This document shows, piece after piece, positions 23,268 to 34,470 of a stretch of 64,000 bases of DNA. The notes under the pieces are model-generated. The model ran no database searches. It worked only from the letters and a program-made list of their open reading frames with translations, and was not told the origin of the DNA. The stretch covers positions 248,001 through 312,000 of the forward strand of contig JAACJP010000001.1 in NCBI GenBank assembly GCA_013368375.1, given 5' to 3'. This stretch comes from Tricholomella constricta. Taxonomy: Eukaryota > Basidiomycota > Agaricomycetes > Agaricales > Lyophyllaceae. Position 1 is the first letter of the stretch, and each line of letters starts with the position of its first letter. The translations under genes were made by a program, and so were the position numbers.

Positions 23268-26062
23268 CTATGAGCCTTGCAAATGAGGAAGTCGCCCCAC
23301 CTGGGGATCCACTCGGAATGTGTCCAAGAGCTGAGACCATTCGCTCTGCCCAAACCCGACCGCCGCACCCCACATTGTATCGTCCACGGGATGAACGTAC
23401 TGCGTATATCGCGATGAGTCGGCATATACCTGTTGTGCGGGCATCGGGTATTGGTAACCCGACGACGTCCCTGAATGCGTGAGCACCGTCGACGACATCT
23501 GCAGCTGGGTCGGTGACTGCGTCAAGCCCTGTATATGACCCCCTTGCTGTTGTTGCGACGCATAGCCGCCAGCAGATCGCATAGATGACATGGTGTGCAT
23601 CGATTCGTATTGCTGCTGTTGTGGTATGGCCGACATATTCGACATCGGCGGGCTGACGGAAGACGAGTTGGCGGGCGAGCCCACTCCACGGTTGGTCGGC
23701 GAGTCGCCGTACCGCCGTGGGTCGTGCGAGTCGTGATACGGGAACGCGAGCTTCCTCACGGTGCCTAGTACCTGCTGCCGCTGTTTCTCACGCGCCTCAG
23801 GACTTGAGGCGGGGAAGTCGGGGGCATAGAGCGGCGTCAGCGAGCTCAAGATGTCGTAGCCTTTGTCGGCGACGGCGTTACCTCTGGACTGCTCGAGAGT
23901 AGCCATGGCTTTGCGGATGCTGGCACGGAACATGACGGCTCCGGGCTGGTCAGGGTTGGATATAAGCTGGAAGGAGAAGAACATAGCGGCGGAGAAGCAA
24001 TGGAACGGGCCCCAAGACATGTGACCAGGAACAGCAAGGGCAGAGTTGGCTAGGAAGTCAGGTCGCGATTGGCCGACCATCGTGATCAGCTTGTCGGCGG
24101 CGCCCACGGCGATCTCCAAACTTTGTGCCGACTTGGGAGGGTCGGTGGCGGAGGATTTCCCGTTCGAGAGCCCTGCGCCCGGGCTATTGTTGGCGCTGGC
24201 GTATGGCCGATGGAGGGTAAACCTGATGTGGTAGTAAGATGTTCGGATGATAACGCTCTGGACCCCAATGCGTCTCGTGGCAGTATTAGGGGATGCAAGA
24301 CTCCGTGCGACGCGGTATTCGTCCAAGTCGAGCTCAGAGGGCAGTTCTTCCATCCATTGTGTCAGAGCGCGGTCGTTAGCCTGCACACTCTCATACGGCA
24401 CCGGTCGCACGGAAACGGCATCATCCATGATGTCCCCAAGGATGTAGGCAAGGCGGAACAGCGCAATGTTTGGGAGGTAAAGGCGTCCAGTCTTATCGAT
24501 GGCAGGGTCACAGTACGATGGAAGTTGCGTATCAAAATGATGTGAAGCAATGACTAGAGGTCGACCAAACAAAAAAGCTTGCCAGCTTGAGGCCGAGTCA
24601 GTACCCAAAGGGCTTGTTGAAAGACAGGAAGAGGATGTCCGAGACCTACCGTTCCATCAAAACGATATGCCACCAAGCCCATCTCCGTCGTTCTGCGACA
24701 TCGCGGTGCATTCTCCATTTTCCCGGATCGCGGTGAAGGCCCATGGCCATGCCCAGTGTCACAAGCTCACCTCGAATGTGCCAGATCTCCTCTGTATCGT
24801 TTTTGGAGAGTGTCTGATAGAGGCCCCTGATCAGATGCAGTTCCACGAGCTCCAGAGAATAAGCGCGTGATTCGGCTAAGCGCCGTGTGAGCGCTGTCGT
24901 TGACACCTCATAAAATTTCTGGCCGATTTCTGCATGCGTTTCTTGGAAACCCTGAAGGAATGGATGGTGGGAAGGCAAGTAAAAAGTCGCAACGGCCATC
25001 ATGACACATGCGGTGGACAGAATGATTCTGTCGGCGAATGAGCCGCTCTTGAACCGCTCCCAGGCCTGGGTGAATGACGGCTGGTTGACGTGTCGGTATA
25101 TCCAATTGCAGTACTCAAAGTAAAAGACGATGAGTTCGTCGATGACCTCAAGGGCGGGCAGCATCGCGAGGAGGTCGCGGTCATATTCTAGAGTCATAGC
25201 CGGGTATTCTTCGGTATGATCCTGGCTCTGCTGTCGACTATCGGAATCTTCTGAGCCTCGAGGCTCGTTCTAGTGGATAATTTTAGATAAAAAGCTGGAT
25301 AACCAGATTACGACTGCCCCACTTACCATCATCAGATGTGTCTTGGCACTCGTTGGTCCGGTATACAGGCCCTGACCTTGGGTGCCTAGCATACCAGGAG
25401 CAGCAGTGGCTTTGTCGTTAACATCGTGATCTATTACCTCCTTCTTTGGAATGAAGCTAGAAGCATCGCTGGGCCGCCGATGGGGTGGAACATGGTTTCG
25501 TTGGGCTGGAAAAATATAGGCCTCGAGGAGTGAAATGGAGTGCCGCAGGCGGTTAATCTCCTGGGCGGGGTCGATGCGACTATAACTGGTGAGTGAGATT
25601 GAGTATGGTGATTTTGCGTGTGAAGGATCTCGCAAAAGGCACAGCAAACGGCAACTTACTGATGATCGTCTCCGCGGGTGTGGGTATCATTGCCATCATG
25701 GCCACGGGCATCCTGGTAGCACATAGCAGAGGTACCTGGTGACCTTTAATAAACACGGACGAAGGGGTCCGACAAGGACATACCACGCAGTACGCACGAG
25801 GAGCACGGACGGTTTCTGGACGAGCATCAAGCTTGGTTCACGGAAAGGCTCTGTTGACGAACCTATCACATTTCAGCTTGCTATTTCTACAAGGTTCGCA
25901 GTTGATAGCTTTGCGAGCGCGCTTGGTTGGCGGGCGGCCATCCCCGTTCTGGTCCCCAGTGGGGGAAGTTCTTCCACGAACAGTGCCAGTAGTGGCTGTT
26001 CTCGCGGGCTTTGGCCGCGAAGCCGTTGGTGAAGAAGTTGCGGTGGGATTGTCGTCAGCCAT
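23268..26062 (-). CDS. Zn2Cys6 fungal-specific transcription factor, 834 aa
   Basis: Predicted exons: 26062-25863, 25815-25784, 25735-25660, 25585-25327, 25269-24650, 24585-23268; phases close to 834 aa. The N-terminal binuclear zinc cluster is complete only after splicing, with Cys at residues 55, 58, 65, 71, 74 and 83 (CEPCRNSKLKC, then CSSCVLRG). A linker follows with a heptad-like segment (INRLRHSISLLEAYIF), probably for dimerisation. The middle homology domain (fungal_trans, about 210-560) includes WIYRHVNQPSF, RGLYQTLSKND, GMAMGLHRDPGKW and RRRWAWWHIVLMERW. The C-terminal ~200 residues are Gln/Ser/Pro-rich with short Gln runs, typical of an activation region. Such factors bind CGG-type half sites and often control carbon or secondary metabolism. 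The target is unknown, and no adjacent pathway genes hint at it. Confidence 0.93.
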
Positions 26063-29000
26063 GGCAGTTATTTTCCTAGATTAGAGGGAAAAAGAGAAGA
26101 AAAGGGCTAGTTGGAGGGATATAAAGGCAGATATGGTCTTGGACGGAGACAGAGAGGACAGGTGGATTGTGGTGGGAGGAGGAGGAGAGGGAGTAAGGGC
26201 CCGATCGAATCCTTGACCCAATTGCGATTTATCAAATAAAACTGCCAGATCGTATCGCGATCCAGCCGAGACCCCACAATATCATGCAAATCCGTGCTCT
26301 GATGCCACAAATTACATATAAGCCCACGACAAAAGTCTGCTTGACACGCCTGGGGCCTCGCAGGGCCTTGCTGACCGACGAGAAGAGGGCACAAAGCATG
26401 CTGGCGACATTGAACACAATTTCCGAATGCAGCCAGGCACAGGGTGTCCCGGGTCCTGCCTCGTTTACATTTACTGCCGCCTCTGCGCCGCCGGAAAGGC
26501 TTCGAGCTCCGGCAACTGCGTGAGAGGCCGTTTTTAATGGGAAAAATAAAAATATTCAACAACTTGTATCAACGATGACTCGCTATCACCCCCTCATGCA
26601 CGGCCAATGCAGAGCTCGGACAGTCGCGAACCATCATGTGGACTCGCCCGCCCTCGTGACAGCTTGGTGCCCTGTATCGTCGACGTGAAACTTCCAGCAT
26701 CGGACGACCTCCAAAAGGGGGTCGCCCATCCAACTCTTCCTCGATATGTGCGCATCGACCCCACGTTCCCACCTGATTGGCAGTGCCTGCATTCTGAACT
26801 GGTCTCTCCATAGCCTAATCTCCCGCTCGGCGCTTCATCAGCAATGTCACAATCGAAACAATGATGATGAAATTCCCCACTTAGGATGTATCAGCCTGTG
26901 TGTAAATGATGGTGCTGCGATCCATACACAGAGAGGTAATGCGATTGCAACCAATTTGTTAGTCCCGGCATCGGATGTAAGTAGACATCGGGCGCGCTCC
27001 AGCCCACCATCTAAATGCGTGCCTTACACAGCGCTCCGCGACGCGATGCAAGCGTTTAGAGTTGACTGGACTAGGGACGAATACTTTTACCGATTAACAG
27101 GGTATTCATCCGTCGCGGGATAGCCGAAAGGGCCGCAAACCCCACAAACGGTGTACTTTTGCACGTGCAGTCTGAATAGCCCATGCTGTTTAATATTATG
27201 AGCAGCTGATACGGACCTACAAAGACAGCAATCTGCAAAAAAAACCCTTTTCTTCGTTGCCTGTCGTCAGCCCCAGCCCCCCGACTCCGCACCATATAAT
27301 ATAGATCGAAGTCACAGAGTGCATGGAAACGCAATGTAAATATAGACATGCATGACAAGACGGCTACACGCAAGCCGCGCGCGCAGGGCGGTCGACGAGG
27401 ACGAGCAGCGCTAAGGTAAGACAGCATCTTTGACATGAACATGGATCACACTCTGAGAGCTTCAGAAGAGTCGCCCGGCACAAGATATGCCCATAGCGAG
27501 CGCGATTCCAGAGCTCGAGGCATTCGAAGGCTTTCAACAAGCTTCCGAGTCGATCGGGGGCGCCTGAGACATTTTCGCAGCAAGTGGGGGTATCACCTAT
27601 ATCAGCGTACTGTCGTTAGTCGGTGGCACGCAACTGTCAAGCGTTTTTAGAGAACACCCAGATAACTCGGGATCGAACAATCACCGAACAAGAGGAGAGT
27701 CGACGAGCTAAGGGCTCGGTAACCGCCGTGTGAGGAGGAGCTTGATTGAGCTCGGCGATGTCAGTTAGGTGGAGCGCATATATCGCTATAAATTGAAGGT
27801 TGAGGTTAAGGGTGCTTCGAGGAAGAGAAAATCAACTCCTGTCCGTCCGGACCTTCGAGAGAAAGCCTCGAGTCCGGGGTATGCGATGCAGTGGTGAGAG
27901 ATAAGACCCAAGTGCATGCGGGCGAGCTGTGAAGCAGATTGGCTTCTGTAGACTGTTGCACGCGCCGCGACTCGTTGTTCAGGCACTTCGAGACGTCGGA
28001 GGTAATAACGTCTTGGCCCTGTCAGCAACACAAATACCGCCACAGGACATTTCGGGTTAAGTAACAATGTATTTACGAGGCTTACCTACGCTTATGTCCG
28101 TAAACCCAGCGTCGACTCCCGCATTCGGCCCTGCCACACTAATGGGATGCCGGCGCGGTGTGAGAGCTCAGCAGAAACTTACAAGCACTAGTCGAATTTT
28201 CCATGATCTCGATGGAATTTAGATAGGCCGAAGAACAAGAGCGGAGTTATGTGAGCTGATACGAATATCAACAAATTCGTATCCACAACTTTACTCCCAA
28301 GGAAAGATCAACAAGGACACGGGCGCACTTACAAGAGAGTGCAGGTGGAGCTGGATTCGAGAGTCCGACAAGGGTCGAGGGGTGCCCCGGGGTGCCACCC
28401 CCACCACTTTCATGATCAGGGGCCGATGTCCGCCGTAGAGAGCTAACAGCCCAGACACAAGCACATGGATGCCATTCGTATCATCCGCTCGAGGACGGGT
28501 GGGATGATGGATCTAAGCAGGGTTGCACCGTACTGGGAAAACAGATGCGTAAATCCGACGCCTGGACGAGGACTTCATCTGATGTTCCCAATTCCTTGTT
28601 TGGTTGATGCCTTTAGAATGTCAGTAGGGACGTCACTGCAATGACATATCGTGATGTATTGTGCAGAGTAATCCGAGATATGTCCAGCCAGTTACAGCGA
28701 TGATCACATATTGGTTGGTGATTGATGGCCTCTGCAGAAGAAAACTGTACGAGATGGAGGCGCCGATGACTTGGTTTTGATCGCGAGAGCGGCGGAAGTA
28801 CTTGCCTACTCGGGATCTATATATGAAAGGACAAGTATTCGTTTGCGAGAAGATCATCGGAACCAGTCCGCTGAGAACACAAATGGTTATGCGAAGAGAT
28901 GTCAGTGATGCAATTGTATTGCAGGGATAAGTATCTAGGTCGTTGGACCCCGAGGGGTGCGCGGTCGACACAGGGCTCGTTGGCAGTTCAAGGGTGGGGA

Positions 29001-30793
29001 CCGCCGGCTCGCTTGGGTCGTCATCAAGGCTCAGGGATTCAGTGACACAGGCGTTCTGAGTCGGGTGCGAATATCAAAGCGTTTTTGGGCGAAAATTTCA
29101 ATAGAGTTCGTGAGTTATTGCCAATTTTCCGTAAAGCCATGGCAGTACCTTGTATTTACATACCCGTGCCATTCTAGAAAGAATGTGCAGGGGAGACGTT
29201 GCAACGCGAGTAAGTGGGGGGTGGGGTCGGAAAATCTTTAGGAAAAAGAGCATCTGCGTCGCTAGTGGCTTCGTAAACGATGCCTGACGGCTTCAAATAA
29301 ACCTGGGGGGTGCGCAGTCTAATTGACCATTATCGGCTTTGGCCGAAGGTGAGGTAGCATGGATATACAGATCAAACCTCGCCGCAAGTCGTCCAAGCAG
29401 GGTAGGGAGAGAACCGAGCTGCAAGGCCTAGTCTGACGGGCCAGCATACATGATCGTGGTAAAGGTTCAGGTCCAAGAGCATGGTGGCGTGGGGACTCCA
29501 ATTCAATTATAATTTGACAACACTTTCAAATGCCGACATCTCCTCTCCTCTGCTCTCACCTTGCTTCGCCGTGAATTATGCCGTCATTCACCGTGGTAAG
29601 GAAAAGGATTAGCTTACAGGAAATGAACAGTCTATTGCCCTCTTCTTTAGTCTAGGCGCTACAACGTTGATGTCATATTCTGCGGAAGGTCTTTCTCCAC
29701 CCGCGGTAAGTACCATCTTCAAAAGATGGGATAATAATATACAGCTCCTCAATACTTAGAATTCCGACACCCACGCCCTTTCCCCCCACTCAGTCCCAGT
29801 CTACTTCGATCGATTCTCTAAATCTCCTCGACTTTCGGTCCCTCCCCCCCAGTATCCCATCATTCCTATCCCATTGCTGCGCCATCTATTTAGGGTGCTA
29901 CTCTCTCACCTGATAGACATCGCAGCATATGGACATGTCGAAAGATCGCAGGTTCAGGCACTTGCGATGATGTTACGGAGCAACACCGGCCTCCGGGAGT
30001 CCGGGTGACCTCAGTCAGCCCTCTTCGCAGACACTGACAGCATTGGGACAGTGTCACTGTTAATGAATACCACCTGGGTCCCGGGGTGTATGGCGTATGT
30101 CGCAACCAGGAACGGACACAGCCTGAACACAGATCTCGCTTTTGTGCAAGTCAATCATTGATTGTCAGCCGTCATCGCGCGCGTAGGGGAAAATCTGTCG
30201 AGGGGCATGATTCGCGTTGACATCGGATGACTTCTCGTCACCACACCTCGTGGTTATTGATTTTTACGAAAATGGTTTTGCATTGTATATCGAGGATCTG
30301 CCCGCGCAGTTCCATGGCGTGGAACATTTGTACGGTGGAGTACCGCACCGCAACTCAGGCGATCGGGGGACATGGAGAGCGTTTGGCGATGTTAGGCTAG
30401 AGCGTCTGGGTAGACACGGAAGTTTGTACAAGGCAACAATCATCATCGATATCAGCTACTGGTACAGAGTCGGAATACGCTACTCTACCGGTCCATTGGA
30501 CAGACACTCTGAATGATCATGAAGAGTTCATGGTCTCGAGGTACTTTAGATCTAAAGTAAATATTTAGCTGGCTTTGATCAATTTCGTAGTAATGGCTGT
30601 ACTTACAACCCGCAGCAGTCCCGAAAAGGAACAAGCGGACTACGGAGTCACGTTTGCGCTTGATGTATGCAGGTTCGGTACCTCCATGGGTTGTCAGTGC
30701 CAGTGAAAACATCCATTCGTGAAGTGAGATACCCCCTGGACCATCCTTTCCGATCTTTTCGATTCAAACCGCTGGCGGCTGCACCATAACAAC
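26063..30793. other. 4.7-kb gene-poor region
   Basis: The left part (to about 26570) is the 5' flank of the Zn2Cys6 gene. Beyond it the sequence shows only short frames on both strands. Between about 27786 and 28350 the minus strand has a series of good donors and acceptors (GTAAGT twice, at 28339 and 28183, then AG ends) with short open pieces, but I could not join them into one frame. At 29578-29720 the plus strand has a short ATG-plus-intron pattern with a Cys-Gly-Arg-Ser-Phe-Ser piece. No transposase, reverse transcriptase or terminal repeat was recognised. Confidence 0.45.
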
Positions 30794-31693
30794 ATGTCCT
30801 TCCCTGCTTATGGCACGAAGCAATACAATGATCGGCGACCTGCACATCGCAAGATAGCGGAGGAAACCCTCACAGCAATCGACAAGGGTTTTACGCTCAA
30901 CGGGATCTCCTATGATCTCGAAGGAAAGACGGAAGATTCAAAGAAGCGGACGACTTACTATGCGCCCGATTCGTTACTATCTACATGGTCCATACCTCCT
31001 GCGTCCATGAATCTCGCGACGACACCCACCGCATTCTCGATACTCGAAATGTCCACACTCGAAGCGGCGCGGTTTCTCACGACGACCGCTGTGGACAGTG
31101 AAAAGATCGGCATACTCAATTTCGCGTCAGCAAAGAAGCCAGGAGGAGGATTCCTGAAGGGCGCGCAAGCTCAGGAGGAGTCAATTGCGCGGTCGTCGAC
31201 ATTATATCCCACGCTTACGACGAGCATAGCCCAAAATTTCTACACGCTCCATAACCGCGACTTAAAAGACGGATACTACTCCCATGCGATGATCTACTCG
31301 CCTGGAGTCGTCATATTCCGCGACGATGACGGTGGATGGGAAGAGCCGATTGAGGTTGATGTTGTGACGAGTCCCGCAGTAAATGCAGCAGACGTATGGA
31401 AGTCGCTAATGGGGAAATTGGCAGTGAAGGGGACCGAGGAGAAGATCGAAAGGATCATGAAGGAGAGAATGGGCAGGATACTGTTTCTATTTGAGCAGCA
31501 GGGCGCGAAGCATTTAGTGCTGGGAAGTTTTGGGACAGGGGTGTTCGAGAACAAAGTGGACGACGTCGGGCGGATATGGGCTGAGCTGCTGACAGCGCCG
31601 GGGGCGAGGTTTGCGAACAGCTTCACGCGCGTCGTCTTTGGTATCTTGGGCAAGAAGACGTTCGACGACTTCAAGGATGCGTTTAATAGATAA
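30794..31693 (+). CDS. microbial-type poly(ADP-ribose) glycohydrolase (TIGR02452/DUF2263), 299 aa, intronless
   Basis: This is a single open exon of 299 codons. The family removes ADP-ribose polymers from proteins with a macrodomain-type fold. The signature GGG-x(6-8)-QEE is present at residues 117-129 (GGGFLKGAQAQEE), with the catalytic Glu in QEE. It is preceded by IGILNFASAKKPGGG as in bacterial-type PARGs. A later block LVLGSFGTGVFENK is the second conserved loop of the macrodomain core, and HAMIYSPGVVIFRDD lies between them. Length is normal for the fungal members. It is the only long intron-free gene among intron-rich neighbours. Its stop lies only 131 bp before the STI1 start on the same strand. 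No targeting signal is seen, so it is probably nuclear or cytosolic. Confidence 0.92.
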   Translation: MSFPAYGTKQYNDRRPAHRKIAEETLTAIDKGFTLNGISYDLEGKTEDSKKRTTYYAPDSLLSTWSIPPASMNLATTPTAFSILEMSTLEAARFLTTTAVDSEKIGILNFASAKKPGGGFLKGAQAQEESIARSSTLYPTLTTSIAQNFYTLHNRDLKDGYYSHAMIYSPGVVIFRDDDGGWEEPIEVDVVTSPAVNAADVWKSLMGKLAVKGTEEKIERIMKERMGRILFLFEQQGAKHLVLGSFGTGVFENKVDDVGRIWAELLTAPGARFANSFTRVVFGILGKKTFDDFKDAFNR

Positions 31694-31824
31694 CTGAATC
31701 TAGGGTTAGGGCTTGGAACGTCGTGATCGTTGTAGCATTTTCTAGAATGATCACGGTGCAATCGCAATAAAACCGTTTGACCAACCCCTACTCCCACATC
31801 CTATTCCCTTGGTTGATATCATCT

Positions 31825-34102
31825 ATGTCTGACGTGAGTTGATTCCCCCGCCATTAAAGCCACTGACGAATGCAAGATTTAGGCCAACGCATTGAAAGAT
31901 CTCGGAAACAAGGCTTTCGCAGCCAAAGACTATGACAAGGCTATCGATCTCTTCTCGCAAGCAATTGCGATCGATCCGACAAACTACGTTTTCTTCTCAA
32001 ACAGATCTGCAGCGAAAGCAGGAAAGAAAGACTGGGATGCTGCTCTAGCCGACGCAGAAGAGGTCCGTCCTTGCCGTTCTCGAGTTACATATATTTATTC
32101 AGCGAAAAGAATCTAGTGCGTCAAGCTGAACTCCAAATGGGGGAAGGGCTGGGCGCGTAAAGGCGCTGCACTTCACGGTGCAAGGAGGTACGATGAGGCC
32201 ATCGCAGCCTACCAGAGTGGCTTGGAGGTCGAAGACAGCCCTGCAATCAGGAAAGGTCTGCAGGAAGTCGAAACCGCGAAATGTGGGCCATTTTCTAGTA
32301 TATGTCTTCTCTTGTTGATCTTTCTTGCTCTAGCTTCTGAGGGAGCTGGAGCCTTTGGCAACATGTTCTCCGACCCGAATCTTCTGGGCAAGCTCGCAGC
32401 TAACCCGAGAACACAAAGGCACATGGCTGACCCCGCTTTCGTTCAAAAGGTTAGCACCTGACATTGATTAATTAGCGATATTGGTATCTTAGCGTTTTCT
32501 ACAGATTAGAATGTTCCAACAAAACCCTGGATTAGCACAATCGTAAGTGTCTACGCGCTTTCGTGTTCCCAACCAAATAACTGACGATCTTATGCCAGTT
32601 CATTCGATGATCCTCGTATGATCGACGTTATGGGTGTAGCTTTAGGGATTGACATGCAGGGCTTCGCTCGCCCGGAAGGGTCTGACGAGGTCCCGCCCGG
32701 TGTGAGCCCGCAAACCCGATCACCTCCTCCCCGACCATCTTCCTCCACGCCATCATCTTCCAAGCCCGAGCCCGCATCAGCTCCTCCTGCCGAAGAGGAC
32801 GTTGAGATGACGGAAGACAATGCCGAGGAGGCCAATGCTAAGAAGGAGGCTTTGGCAGCTAAAGAGGCAGGAGCCGCGGCCTATAAGCAAAAGAATTTCG
32901 AGGAGGCTGCAACGCAATTCCAGAAGGCCTGGGACCTCTGGCCGAAGGACGTGACATTCCTTACAAACCTTGGAGGTAGTTCAACTGCGTTCTTTGCGGA
33001 ATTGGAATTGGCACTAAACTGTTTTCAGCTGTGTATTTCGAGCAGGGCGATTACGATAATGCTATCGAGACGTGCGAGAAGGCCGTTGAGCAAGGCCGAT
33101 CGGTGAGCTATCTGTCCTTCGCCACTCGAGTAGAGATTGACCTCCTAAACAGATCCGTGCTGACTACAAAATGATCGCCAAAGCCTATGGCCGCATCGGC
33201 TCAGCTTATGTCAAAAAGGGTGATCTCGTCTCCGCCATCAAGTCCTTCAACAAATCGCTCACGGAGCATCGCACGCCCGACATCCTGAACAAGCTGCGCG
33301 AGGCCGAGCGCGCAAGGGCCGATGTGGACCGCCAAGCGTACATCGACCCCGAGAAGAGCGCGATCGCCCGCGAGGAGGGTAACGTGCAGTTCAAGGCGGG
33401 CGACTTCGCCGGCGCCGTCAAGTCTTACACGGAGAGCATCAAGCGGGACCCCGCTGACGCACGCGGGTACAACAATCGTGCTGCGGCGTACATGAAACTC
33501 GTCGCCCTGCCCGAGGCGCTCAAGGACGCCAACGAGGCGATCAAGACCGATCCCAAATTTGGTGAGTGGCCAGTTTCCGCTGTTCCGCCGCGTTTTTTGG
33601 GCCCGCTAGTTGGAGATCTTACTGATCATCACACGTGCAGTCAAAGCGTACATCCGCAAATCGAACATCTTGTTCGCGATGCGGGACCTTACCAAGGCCA
33701 TCGAGGCTGTCCAAGAAGCGCGTGATGCGGATACGGAGCGCAAGCACACGGCCGAGATCGCACAGCTGGAACTCAAGTGCCAGCAGGCGCTGTTCAGTCA
33801 GCGCGGTGAGGAGACCCAAGAAGAGACGTTGGAGCGTGCCATGCGTGATCCAGAAGTGGCTGTAAGTGCCCCCATCCCTGTTTGCACGTCATGCGTAAAA
33901 AGATTAACACTGCCTCCTTTTCTTCCTTCCTCTTTACCTTCCCCTTCTCACTCAACAGGGAATTATGAATGACCCCGTTATGCAACAAATCTTGCAGCAA
34001 GCGCAATCGGACCCTGGTGCACTCCAAGATCATATGAAGAACCCGGTGGTGAAGGCGAAGATCCAGAAACTGATCAACGCTGGCATCATCAGGACCAGAT
34101 AA
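31825..34102 (+). CDS. STI1: Hsp70/Hsp90 organising co-chaperone STI1/HOP, 577 aa
   Basis: Predicted exons: 31825-31833, 31883-32062, 32117-32282, 32334-32449, 32505-32542, 32599-32975, 33029-33102, 33153-33561, 33641-33861, 33959-34102; phases close to 577 aa, normal for fungal STI1. It links Hsp70 and Hsp90 during client folding in the cytosol. TPR1 begins almost at the N-terminus (ALKDLGNKAFAAKDYDKAID), followed by a first STI1/DP domain (MFSDPNLLGKLAANPRTQRH). An acidic and Pro-rich linker comes next, then TPR2A (EAGAAAYKQKNFEEA) and TPR2B (AIAREEGNVQFKAGDFAGAV). The C-terminal DP domain includes GIMNDPVMQQILQQAQSDP. Exon 1 codes for only MSD. The exon 3 donor is ambiguous: GTGGGC at 32283 (51-nt intron, used here) or GTATAT at 32298 (36-nt intron) would add five residues in frame. 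Confidence 0.95.
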
Positions 34103-34470
34103 GCATTCCAATTGGCCTTGTTGGGTTTTTCGTTGTTGTTCGCTTCGCGCTCTCTTTCGCTCTCATAAGTAACGATGATGTAGGAAACAATCTAAACCGA
34201 ATAGACAGACACTCTCGTACACTAACCAATGTAATCTGCGCATGGACATTTCGAATGTTTGAGGGCCGTTTTCACGCGCGCCCGTACGGGTTTACGCCTT
34301 CAAGAGCTAATACAAATGCTCGATCTAGCTTCAGAGGCATGTTGCAGGAAATTGGAGACAAGATCCCGTCCGGCGGCTTCACCGGGTCAAAGTTAAATTA
34401 TACACCGAAGCGTGATCGCAGGTAACAGCATGAACACAATGCCGAGTCCATTCACCCATGTCAACTCATC
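34103..34470. other. convergent 3' intergenic region
   Basis: This is the 3' flank of STI1 (plus) and of the AP-3 mu gene (minus). No feature beyond AT-rich 3' UTR-like sequence is seen. Confidence 0.6.

Noticed and set aside
26107..26562. Minus-strand open frame upstream of the Zn2Cys6 gene
   Set aside because: It is Arg/Cys-rich with low complexity, lies in the 5' flank, and shows no domain.
29578..29720. Short ATG exon plus exon with Cys-Gly-Arg-Ser-Phe-Ser, like a C2H2 zinc finger or the start of a transposon protein
   Set aside because: Only one Cys and no His pair follow, and there is no downstream transposase-like frame; too little to call.
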